Origin: Ascidia mentula
Lineage: Eukaryota; Chordata; Ascidiacea; Phlebobranchia; Ascidiidae
Length of the DNA stretch: 64,000 nucleotides
Direction of reading: 5' to 3'
Assembly: GCA_947561715.1 (NCBI GenBank)
Contig: OX387204.1
Location: forward strand, 3,043,001 to 3,107,000
Below are positions 36,642 through 46,667 of this stretch, piece after piece. The notes under the pieces were generated by a model, which was not told where the DNA came from, made no database searches, and was given only the letters and a program-made list of their open reading frames with translations. Position 1 is the first letter of the stretch; the number at the start of each line of letters is the position of its first letter. Made by a program: the position numbers and the translations under genes.

Positions 36642-39600
36642 TCACAAGAAGTTTCCGAGTTGTAAATGTAGGGATTGTGTTCCTCTGCTCCGATGCCAAC
36701 ACAAGATGTCGCTCTTCCCATCGCCGTTTGCGTCAAATATAAACATTTGGTCGTTGAACCCCAGACAGAACTTCGTTGTAAAGTCGTAACCTGGATGATA
36801 TTGTCCGTTCCTCTGTAGCTTCACACCGATCTTACTGCAATATACGATTCATCTTCTGATATAATTGTAGCCAGTGCGTCACAATGAAAGCATTGTTATA
36901 ACGCGCCACCTTCCATCTTCACACAACACGTCTCCGTACCCATCACCATCAAAATCGGAAGAAACTTTCCTCGATTTTCCGCAATCTTGAGTCGCGGCTT
37001 CGAACTCAGAACCCGAGGTTAATCCTTGGTAGGAATTGAATGCAACTTTCCTGAAGAAATTTAAAATTGAGAAAATTGGTTTGACTCTGAGTTACAACGT
37101 ACAGTTTTCCACCGTCAGCGGATCCACACATAACGTCCATAACGGAGTCACCATTGTAATCTCCGAATAAGAAAGTGTTTTTTCGTGAAGTTGGGCAGAT
37201 TTCTGGCGCGACCACTTTCGTTTTACTGAAAAAAGCTGAAACCCAAATAGTTAAATACACAAGCAAGATATAAACACAATTCACACGACTTCTTCCTTAG
37301 GTGACGTCATAATTCTTACATACAGGTTGGCGAATGCAGACGAGTGTGACGTCAGTGACAGAGTGAGCTTCGATTTGTACATAAGTCATTGGTTTATATG
37401 TAATGCAATGAATACTTTCACAACCATGTAACAGCCGTAACGTTAAAACAGCCTCTGAAACCACCGCAAGCCAAAAAATCAAACCTGGTGTCTCTTCTTG
37501 ACTGACGTCATCACCGTAAGCTGATACGTCATCATTTTGGCAAAACCGACATCTTCTGAGGCCAGACAACATACTCGAGGAAGAACCTTCATTAACAAAA
37601 GTTTTTTTAGCTTGGAACGAGCATTCTGTTATCCTCAATCCCATAATACCTAAACACGACTTCGTCCCACAGCGGACAGCGGTGTAACTTTTTCCGCCTC
37701 CGCATTTTCTGTACACTGGACAATTTCGAATCCTGTTTACAAAATAACAACGCAAGACCGTCTACCATGTAAAATAAACATGCTCCCGGCGAGGTTTCAA
37801 CCAACAACCCTGGGAACCGCTCGGCCGGAGTACAACTAAAGTGGGCATCGACATCACCGTATGTAGCAGAAAGAGGCAAACAACGTTTTGGTTATATTAG
37901 TTCGTTGTAATGATGTAGACGATGAAAAAAAATGTATAAACCTGGTATGGACATGTATAAAAACAAAAACACATTAAAGCCCTACTTGAACTGGTATCCT
38001 CCCCCACAAGTCCTAGAACAACTTCCATGTAGCGTCCACTGAGACCACAATGTTGATGAGGTTGGACAAGGACTTACCGCGGGACAGTAACTCATCTGTA
38101 TAGACTGCCCTGGACATTTCTACACAAAAACTCTTTGCTACAGCTCCACATTAACAACTGTTAGATTCACTAACCCCTCCGCTACATATTCTGTATCTTC
38201 TCTTTGTTCCACCAGAAGATCCACAAGTTATCCAACATGAACTCCACCAACCCCATGAACCCCAAGTACCAGTAGAAGTATACCCAAAGTAGCCTGTTGT
38301 TCCCTTGTAACCTGTTGTCCCTTTGTAACCGGTTGTCCCCTTGAAACCTGTTGTCCCCTTATAACCTGTTGTCCCCTTGTAACTTGTTGTCCCCTTGTAA
38401 CTTGTTGTCCCCTTGTAACTTGTTGTCCCCTTGTAACCTGTTGTCCCCTTGTAACTTGTTGTCCCCTTGTAACCGGTTGTCCCCTTGTAACTGGTTGTCC
38501 CCTTGTAACTTGTTGTCCCCTTGTAACCGGTTGTCCCCTTGTAACCGGTTGTCCCCTTGTAACCGGTTGTCCCCTTGTAACTGGTTGTCCCCTTGTAACT
38601 GGTTGTCCCCTTGAAACCTGTTGATCCAGTCGACCCCCCAGTAGAACCAGTTGATCCCCCTGCGGAACCTGTTGACCCCCCTGTGGAACCAGTTGACCCC
38701 CCAGTGGAACCAGTTGACCCACCTGTTGATCCGTCACCCCCAGAGCCTACAGAACCAAATACTCTTCACTGTATACCATGTATCAAAATGTGGTACACCT
38801 AGCAGACGCAAAATCAGTACAGAGTACACAATGGTGTAAATGCCAATATGGCTCAACATTGATTTGAAAATGAAATATGTTATTTGCCAACATCTCAGGA
38901 ATATTATTTTTTATAAAACTACCTTATTTTTAATATTTGTGGCTAACTACTTTTAATATCAGATAAAGTGTGGCTGTCTGGTTTAAGTTTCAAGAGGTGA
39001 CTAACCTGAGCATTTGTATAACAAATTCAGTTTCCTAATGTCAGAATCTGCAAATCCTTCAACCTGGGAGATAAGAGGCTTGTCTGACAAAAAACATTGG
39101 TTGCACTCCAATTAGTCCACTTATAACTTAAGTTCACAACTGATTGCAAATTTCATGAAGGTCATTAGGATCAAGTTGTTTTAAGAAATATTGATTAGGC
39201 TTTTTTGTACAGTGGTTTTATTAATAAAAAGGGACTGGTTTAGTTTCCAAATTATAATGTGGATGATGTAGAAAAAAGGGTAACTGCCCATACTTTAAGC
39301 TTGATATCATCAATGTGGGTCGCTTATTTGGAAAATATTGGTATGGTTAGTTTAACATACAATGTATGAAGTAAAAATTGTATATGTTTGTTAATCACAG
39401 TACATACTTGTACTTTTATCGATGATAGTTGGTTTATGAAGGCCTCCGAAAAAATAACCGCCATAATGGAGCACAGATTTCGTATTGTATTCAACACCAA
39501 GATCAACAGTTTTTCCTTGACCTAGCTTTTGAAAGTTGTGCTGTTTGCCTATAAAACTTGATTAGTTAAAACAGATTCAAATGTCAGGATACTTGTTTAC

Positions 39601-41252
39601 AACAATTTACGGAAATTGTATACTGTGTTCTTATAAAACAAATTACAAATAATGGTTTTGCAAAAACAAAATTATTGGTACTATCGACAAGCAAACAACA
39701 ACAAAATTGTTAAATACCTTTATTAATATTTTCGAAATTAATGGTAATATAGTCATCTCTATTTGGACTGACATGTTCATGTTTAAACCCTGACAAATGG
39801 AGAAACTCGTGAATAATGATATTTTTATATCTGCATGCAGGGGCCAGCCAGACTGGTTGAGGTGCATCATAAAACTCATAAAACCCAATGTATGATCTGG
39901 CAGCAACAAGGTATGGTGTTAACCATGCTTTTATAGCGAAATTGCCATGAACATACGCGCAACCATGAGATGTGTCAACTTCAATATAAGGACCAGTTCC
40001 CTCTCCAGTCCGCTCAACAAAATCAAAACAAGATTTTGAAGCATAATCTGCCACTGCTTGTTTGATAGCAGCTTTCATTTCAGGGCCTGACAAAACGCTA
40101 AGTTAAAAACTAAAGGTTGAAAACAAATGAATAATTTATACCTGAAAAATCATTTTCCTACCATTAAAATTTCACTACATATACATTACTTACTTGAATC
40201 TGCTGGATCATATTCAATTTTAACTCTTCCATTTGATCCCTTGGCCCACAACCGTGTCTGCTTCTTAACATTGCTTGAAAACAGTGAAAACTGGTCATCT
40301 GGTTCATCTACCAGTTCATAGTCCTTAATACAAAGTTTATATAAACTGTGAAAGTCATTGAATTAAAACTTAAACCACTGTACAGAAAGATAAACCAGGG
40401 GCACTCGGCACTGTTTAGTATTAAATAGTTTTTATATTCTTTGAGGTAGCCAGTTGGACATACTACTAGCATGGCTGGTATAGAATCCTCGTTGAATTGA
40501 ATATCTCCCTCGAATTGACCACTTTGTGCACAATCACAACTTTGTGGGCAAAAACCATCATCACCAGTGCTGTATCCAAATGGACATGGTAGTGAACACA
40601 GACCAACGTCAAATGTGCATTCCGCATTTCCTAAATCAACAATGAATTCAACAACTTTAAAGTTGGTCATTGCTATTACCCAATGTTATGAATAAAACAC
40701 AAATATACCTTTTTTTATTGTAGGGACATGCTAGACTACATCACAAAGAACAAACAAAGAATTTTTACCTCGACAAAAATTAACTTCAAATGATGTTAAA
40801 TTGTCGTAATTTCCTTCGGAATATTGTTCACATGCATCAAGTATTGTAACATCACCTGGAATAAAAACATCTTGGTTAGCATTTTGTTCTACACAAGCAA
40901 CACTACACACAACCAACCTGTGGTCGCAGTAGAAACTAGTAGAAAAACAGCAGCGGCCCCTCCAGCCACTAAGCATATTCCAACAATTGCTGCAACGATT
41001 TTTGGAAGATTGGAACGTTTCGATGGAGGTTTTTGACCGCCATGGTCTAAAAGGAACAACCATAAGACCAATATTCCACCGAAAATATTTGATGTATATA
41101 CAAATCCTAATTACACCAGAATTTCCAACACTGATATTTTGCTTTTTAGGAGATAAAAAATTTCTAATTTGAACCATACGTGGTGATACTCCACGGCCAG
41201 ACAAATCCTTTTTTCTTTGGTGCTGCTTTTGTCTTTGAATTCGTTTATCCAT
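36642..41252 (-). CDS. Type II membrane astacin metalloprotease with TSP1 and FG-GAP-like repeats, copy B
   Basis: Tandem paralogue of copy A with the same 14 exons: 41180-41252, 40918-41046, 40769-40855, 40464-40630, 40194-40323, 39718-40086, 39408-39548, 39006-39083, 38175-38746, 37986-38119, 37650-37732, 37103-37235, 36910-37050 and 36642-36834. They sum to 2430 nt (809 residues). The zinc site is HEFLHLSGFKHEH; the Met-turn is again SVLHYGG. It differs from A by one extra codon in the protease exon and 14 extra codons in the repeat exon, where KGTTGY/KGTTSY units dominate and TGSTGY is absent. The protease substrate-side segment between CAYVHGNF and WLAPACRY also differs clearly (YIGFYEFYDAPQPV here against FSGNMFHQKPQKL in A), which hints at different substrates. 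Minus-strand AATAAA lies near 36598. Confidence 0.85.
38290..38620 (-). repeat. Coding minisatellite, 18-bp unit, in astacin copy B
   Basis: Units of GTTGTCCCCTTGTAACYK type on the plus strand encode KGTTGY and KGTTSY on the minus strand. The array is nearly uniform, unlike the mixed array of copy A, so the two arrays have been reshuffled independently since the gene duplication. Confidence 0.85.
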
Positions 41253-41292
41253 TAGATTCAAATCAATTTACCGCCTCAACCGACCGATTATT

Positions 41293-41407
41293 ACCAAAGA
41301 GACGCTAGTCGACAAAATTTTTTTATAGTCGACAAAACTTCAAACGCACATAACTCTGTCGTTTTTGTCGACTGGAAAAAAGTTTTGTCGACTAGCGTCT
41401 CTTTGGT
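41293..41407. mobile_element. Small hAT-like MITE, 115 bp
   Basis: Perfect terminal inverted repeats beginning ACCAAAGAGACGCTAGTCGA, with internal TAGTCGACAAAA copies, flanked by CGATTATT and CAATTATT, an 8-bp duplication with one mismatch. It lies 40 bp upstream of the astacin copy B start codon and is absent from the equivalent place in copy A. Confidence 0.85.
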
Positions 41408-41537
41408 CAATTATTACACGGGCAAGCAATGAACGTCTTCGGGATTAACAACTTTTCCAAAACAGCAACAAACTTTTGAAAGGACGACATTTTCGCGCCA
41501 AACCATCAAGCATCAATCTAGTTAAATCAGGGTGCTT

Positions 41538-42274
41538 CTAAAATGTGCTCGTGCAACTAGTGAAGCTATGTGCAAATAAGTGTCACTATGTGTCTCCATG
41601 TGCAACTATGTGAAGCTTTGTGCAACTATGTGAAGCTTTGTGCAACTATGTGAAGCAATATGCAAATATGTGGAGCTCTGTGCAACTACGTGTTGCTATG
41701 TGTAACTATGTAAAGCAATGTGTAACTATACGTGTAAAAAATGTGTAACTATACGAAACTTAGCAATCCAACCACAATACTAATTCCGGAAAGCCAACTC
41801 TTTTTGGCCAGAAAGACGCTATCGTTATGTAATTAACTGTTTACTTCATAGCTTACAAAGCAGCCATCTAAAGAAAGGGCCAAGATAGCAAACTAGACTA
41901 CCTATTTGAGCGCTTTATCGAAAATATTGTTTGGGTATCGTTACTGCCACGCACACAATATGAAAGAAGCTTCACATAGTTTCAGATATCGACACATAGT
42001 TGCACTTGCACATAGCTTCACATAGTTGCACATAGCCTTACGTACTTGCACATAGCTCCACATATTTGCACATAGCAGCAAGTTGCTTCACATAGTGGCA
42101 CATAGCTTCCCATAGCGATACATAGTTGTACATAGCTTCACATATTTGCGCATAGCAGCACATTGCTCTACATAGTTGCACATAGCTTCCCATAGCGACA
42201 CATAGTTGCACATTGCTTCACATAGTTGCACAGAGCCTCATATAGCTGCACATAGTTGCACGAGCACATTTTAG
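41538..42274. mobile_element. Foldback element with minisatellite arms, 737 bp
   Basis: Ends are inverted copies of CTAAAATGTGCTCGTGCAAC. Each arm is an array of short units: ATGTGCAACTATGTGAAGC on the left, and the complementary CTTCACATAGTTGCACATAG type on the right. Arms are roughly 200-300 bp and flank a unique core of about 200 bp. No coding capacity or clear target duplication is seen. The structure fits foldback-type DNA elements whose arms grow by tandem duplication. Confidence 0.8.
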
Positions 42275-42578
42275 TAGGTTCGGTAAAAGCTCTGATCTAT
42301 ATATAACAAAACCAGTACAATATGCAAATAAGCAAAAATTACTGAGTAGAAAAATATTACCACACCATACTAGACCCCACGAAATATTACTAATAAAAAC
42401 TTGTAACTAACGTTTATGCCTTGTGCAAAAATGCTCTGTGAAAATAGACTGCAGTTTCTTATGTTTAAACAAGAATGCTGCTGAGTCATTCATGGTAAGG
42501 ATTCTTTGGTTGAGACTACATGACTATATCGTTATACAGTAGTTTCAATTTCCTTTGTTTCACAGTACCGTTAACAGT

Positions 42579-43388
42579 ATGAACGCTATTAGAACGAACA
42601 TTCGATATTTGAGTGTATGTGCAAGAAGGTGTGCCGACCTCAGTGGAAAAACAGCCATCGTCACTGCATCTACAGAAGGAATTGGTTTTGCTATTGCACA
42701 AAAACTGGGCAAAGATGGAGCAAAAGTTGTCATAAGCAGCCGAAAACAAAAGAAGGTTGACGAAGCTATTGCAAAACTAAAGAATGACGATGTAGCGGCA
42801 GTTGGTGTAGCTTGTCATGTGGATAAACCTGAAGATCGTAAGTCATTGTTGGACATGGTGAAATCAGAGTTTGGCTGTGTTGACATTCTGGTCACTAACG
42901 CTGGTGTAAATCCTTACTATGGGCCAACACTACAAACACCAGGGAAAGCATATGATAAGATTTTTAATACCAATGTAAAGTCAACTTTCCAGTGGATACA
43001 AGAAACGTTGCCCTTACTGGAAAAGAGTTCAAATGCTTCTATATCCATTGTGTCTTCCATAGCTGCTTATTCACCTTTTGAGTTGCTTGGTATATACTCT
43101 GTAAGCAAAACTGCATTAGTTGGGTTGACCAAAGTCTTGACACCTGAACTGGGGGCCAAAAACATCCGGATAAACTGTATTGCTCCAGGAATAATTAAAA
43201 CCAAGTTCAGTGAAGCATTGTGGAAAAACCCAGATACTGCAAGTTTACTAAGCAGTCAAGTAGCATTAAAACGACTTGGTACCTCCGACGATTGTAGCGG
43301 CATTGTTTCATTTTTAAGTTCCGATGAAGCTACTTACATTACAGGGGAAAGTTTTGTTGTGAGTGGTGGAATGCCCTCACATTTTTAG
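42579..43388 (+). CDS. DHRS4-like short-chain reductase, probable mitochondrial form
   Basis: Intronless, 269 residues. It is a classical NAD(P)(H)-dependent short-chain dehydrogenase/reductase of the DHRS4 group (carbonyl and retinal reduction). Motifs: TASTEGIGFAIA nucleotide loop (about residues 30-41), SSRKQ favouring NADPH, NAGVNP, a Ser in SIVSSIAAY, and YSVSK catalytic Tyr and Lys. Then INCIAPGIIKTKFSEALW and a C-terminal GGMPSHF. The first 18 residues (MNAIRTNIRYLSVCARRC) are basic without acidic residues and look like a mitochondrial presequence. The C-terminus SHF is a poor peroxisomal signal. This contrasts with the next gene, which lacks the leader and ends SRL. The start at 42579 was taken as the first ATG in frame. 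Confidence 0.88.
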   Translation: MNAIRTNIRYLSVCARRCADLSGKTAIVTASTEGIGFAIAQKLGKDGAKVVISSRKQKKVDEAIAKLKNDDVAAVGVACHVDKPEDRKSLLDMVKSEFGCVDILVTNAGVNPYYGPTLQTPGKAYDKIFNTNVKSTFQWIQETLPLLEKSSNASISIVSSIAAYSPFELLGIYSVSKTALVGLTKVLTPELGAKNIRINCIAPGIIKTKFSEALWKNPDTASLLSSQVALKRLGTSDDCSGIVSFLSSDEATYITGESFVVSGGMPSHF

Positions 43389-43778
43389 GCTGTACAATTA
43401 AAATAGTTTTGCTTTACATGTACCCTTCTAGGGCTTGTAATTATGTCTTTGACAATTTATGTTATCTTTTTTCGGATCCAAAAATTTTGCTCTAAATTAC
43501 CTGTGTTGTTTGAAGGTGACAATTTCTTGTGCTTGAGTAACAGCATGCACCTATTACCAATGTAATTTGATATATTTGTGACCTGAAAGGTAATTATTAA
43601 CAATGTCATTTTTTCTCCAAGTACCTGGTCATTATTTGGTAGACAATAATAACGTAATCATTAACTTCCCATCCACTATTTGTCATTTTGGTCGAACATT
43701 TTACAGAGTTGCAATTACACCATACTTTTGTCAAACATAAACAGTACAAAGAAGTAACCATTTTATTTTAGGTTAAAA
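43389..43778. other. Spacer between the two DHRS4-like genes
   Basis: Non-coding. It ends with TTTTATTTTAG just 7 bp before the next ATG, a 3' splice-like site in the 5' leader that could take a trans-spliced leader, as many tunicate messages do, or an upstream exon. Confidence 0.45.
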
Positions 43779-44531
43779 ATGGGTAGATTTGACAAAAAGG
43801 TTGCACTTGTTACAGCCTCCACTGAGGGCATTGGGTTTGCCATTGCACGAAAACTTGCACAAGATGGGGCTCATGTAGTTGTTAGCAGTCGTAAGCAGAA
43901 AAATGTTGACAAAGCTGTAAAAAGTCTGCAAGATGAGAATTTGGCTGTTACTGGCATGGTCTGTCATGTTGCTAAAAAAGAAGACAGAAGGGCTTTGTTG
44001 GATATGATTGCACAAAAGTTGGGAAGGCTGGATATCCTCGTCTCCAATGCCGCAGTAAATCCACATTTCGGGGATATGCTTGAGACTCCAGAAACTGCAT
44101 ATGACAAGATGTTTGATGTCAATGTTAAAGCAACATTTATGCTCATCAAAGAAGCAGCACCACTCATCGGTAAACAAGAAAAAGGAGCTATTATGATTGT
44201 TTCATCAGTGGGTGGTTTTGTCCCTAGTGACATGCTTGGAATATATGGCACCACCAAAACCGCTCTTATTGGAATGACCAAAGCATTTGTTTCCAGTTTG
44301 GCCAACCTTAACATCCGTATCAACTGTCTTGCACCAGGAATTATTAAAACCAGATTCAGTAGTGCTTTGCTACAGGCTGGTGATGAGTTAGTGTCCGAAA
44401 GATTGGGTGTGAAGAGGATTGGAACACCAGAAGACTGTGCTGGTATTGTGGCTTTTCTTTGTTCTGATGAGGCATCCTATATCAATGGCGAGACAGTTGT
44501 TGTGGCTGGAGGGGCTACAAGTCGCCTCTAG
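43779..44531 (+). CDS. DHRS4: Dehydrogenase/reductase SDR family member 4, peroxisomal
   Basis: Intronless, 250 residues, very close to vertebrate DHRS4: VALVTASTEGIGFAIARKLAQ, AHVVVSSRKQKNVD, ILVSNAAVNP, a Ser in IMIVSSVGGF, catalytic YGTTK, RINCLAPGIIKTRFS and GIVAFLCSDEASYINGETVVV. It ends in SRL, the same type-1 peroxisomal signal as human DHRS4. The product should reduce carbonyls such as retinal with NADPH in peroxisomes. It lacks the N-terminal leader of its neighbour. Poly(A) signal AATAAA at 44741-44746, about 210 bp after the stop. It is a tandem paralogue of the preceding gene, 390 bp away on the same strand. Confidence 0.92.
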   Translation: MGRFDKKVALVTASTEGIGFAIARKLAQDGAHVVVSSRKQKNVDKAVKSLQDENLAVTGMVCHVAKKEDRRALLDMIAQKLGRLDILVSNAAVNPHFGDMLETPETAYDKMFDVNVKATFMLIKEAAPLIGKQEKGAIMIVSSVGGFVPSDMLGIYGTTKTALIGMTKAFVSSLANLNIRINCLAPGIIKTRFSSALLQAGDELVSERLGVKRIGTPEDCAGIVAFLCSDEASYINGETVVVAGGATSRL

Positions 44532-44831
44532 ACTAAGTTGACAAACAACTGTTGCATTTTCAATAATGATCCACTGCAATTTTTTTACTTGATGCAATGG
44601 GAAAGTTTTAATTTCGAAAAAAATGAGTTATTATTGGAGAATGTTTAAAGCTCTTCCATGCTGTTTTAAAAGCATATATTTATTGTTGTTTTAAATTTCT
44701 CTTCAATGTAATTCAAAGAGTTATATTGTAATTTCTATGCAATAAAACCAAATCAGAACCTCAAACCTTCAGGTTTAAAACGGCTAGCATTAAAATATCA
44801 TTTTCCTTTGTGTACACACAGAATCATTTAT

Positions 44832-46258
44832 TCAGGGTGAAAATAGATCAAGTGAATTGTTCATGCCACTTTTCACACCTGCAACATCATTTGTAATGTT
44901 ACAAAACATCACAGGAGAATTTAGATGATTGACCAGATATTTTTGTTTTAATAAGCTTCTGTGCTTGGGGGTGCTAAAACATTTGGGGTCAGCTAAACGT
45001 TTTCTTGTCAAGACACCATCACAATTTTGTTTGTGTGCACACATTTGTTCTGAGCGCAACATTTTATGCTTCACTCCACAAAGTGATTTACTATCCAATT
45101 TGTCCACAGTTGCGTAGCTGGATTCATGAACAAGGCTATCCGAGTTATAAGAGTGCAATACCTTTGGGCAACTTGGCACAATGTCGGTACTTCCATTATT
45201 GCCATCTGTTGAACACTTTTCTTGTGAAGGAAACAAAGGCAGAGTAATGTTGTCCAACAGTTCACAGCTACTTGGAGTTTGTTTTTGTTCTGTTTCAGAA
45301 AATAAGCTATTATTGAGTAGCCTTTCAATCACAGATGGACTGTTGTGTGTGACTTCTTCGAGACTTAAATCAGGAACAGAGCAGGTCCAATTGCGCTTAT
45401 TTAATAAGCTTATATTCAGTGAGTCCTTCAGAAAAACAAAACTGTCTGATGGCGACCTTGGGTGCTGAGAAGTGTTTTGAACACTGCTGTTATTTTTGGA
45501 AGGTTCCACATTCTCAAAGGATTTTTTATTAGAAGACCTTTGACTTGGGGCCTCTGAGGTGCTGTAAGCATCTGCAAATCTTCCTAAATACAAGAGTGCC
45601 TCATAGTGTTCAAAAACAGTGAAACAAAATGAAGCATTCAGTGGCTGAATGGCCTCAGCGACATACGTTGCATCAGTGGAAAGATCTTCAGAAGAACTCT
45701 AAATCAAATATTGTGAATCAACTGATTTTATGAACAAACCTGCAACAACTTACCCTTAGGGAGAACACCATAGCATGACCAACAAAACGTTTTTCCACAG
45801 CTTTAGCAAGAAGAAACGTTGTATGTTCATCAGACCCTTGATTCCTGTACAAGTCATGTTTAGATGGGATTTTCTATTTGGCTCATAACAAATAAATTAC
45901 TGTACAAATTCAGGAGCTTCAATGCCAAAATGCTCATTCAGAGCATTTCCAAATATTGTAGTATGCAGAAGTCCAATGGATGAGTCCACTTCAAGACAAA
46001 GTCGATATCTCAATGCACTGGTTGTGTTTCCACATTTTGCACAACTAAAAATAACACAAGTTTTTTGCTTAGTTCATTCACGTGAATGACATTGCCCTGT
46101 GGGCGTAGTGACTGTTTAATTAAGTCGAGGCCCGTTTAATTCCCTTACTTCGAATTGTCCTGAATCTTTGTGAAACATTCCAAACAAGCGTTGTACCATA
46201 ATGTGTAATTTTCCAAGCTTAACACAGTTCCAACAATCTCACTTCTTTCCGAGTTCAT
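44832..46258 (-). CDS. DDIAS: DNA damage-induced apoptosis suppressor (noxin)
   Basis: Four exons: 46149-46258, 45901-46044, 45754-45844 and 44832-45698, in phase, giving 403 residues (human 998). The N-terminal half is the RPA-C-like OB fold with its zinc ribbon: MNSERSEIVGTVLSLENYTL, CLECFTKI, CAKCGNTTSALRYRL, LHTTIFGNALNEHFG, LLAKAVEKRFVGHAMVF and LNASFCFTVFEHYEALL. These follow the human MNRRRKFLLASVLALQNSSF, CPKCG, YRYKLSL, LLTKAVETCFVGQSFIF order. The remainder is Ser-rich and disordered, ending SLDLFSP. In vertebrates DDIAS supports survival after DNA damage. The stop codon overlaps its own AATAAA signal. It converges on DHRS4, with the two poly(A) signals about 85 bp apart. Confidence 0.86.
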
Positions 46259-46667
46259 TCCCCCGAAAAAAGGCCCATGTGTCAAGTTTACTGAAGAATT
46301 ATCAGATGGCAAATTGAGTCGATCTATAAGCATATTTGTTTTGATTTTTCGCGCTGCCCTTATTTCCCATGAGCGTAAGGAAAACAATCTACCCAATACA
46401 TACATTATTTGCAAGCTCGTTTGTGTTTTTTTGTTGTTGAAAGTATTGATGGATTGTCAAGTGTTTTTCATTGGAAAATGTTGTTTGTAAAACGTAAAAA
46501 AGAAACATTTGTCCGTACAAAATTATCAGAACACTGGATGACCGCTACACAATAGGCTTTGTTTATGTTCCACATCATTGCTTAACGTGTGGCGGTAATT
46601 CCTTTCCAGTTCCAACTCCAGATTAGTTTTAGTTAACCTGTGCATCAAAGGCGGTGTTTCTATTACA
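46259..46667. promoter_or_regulatory. Shared divergent promoter of DDIAS and CENP-H
   Basis: Only 409 bp separate the two start codons, which point away from each other. The interval must therefore hold both 5' leaders and both promoters. No TATA box stands out at the usual spacing for either gene. Confidence 0.65.

Noticed and set aside
37006-37284. Frameshift in the FG-GAP exon of astacin copy B relative to A
   Set aside because: The differing base lies in a short intron (GTACGT...TTCAG) present in both genes, so the proteins stay in frame.
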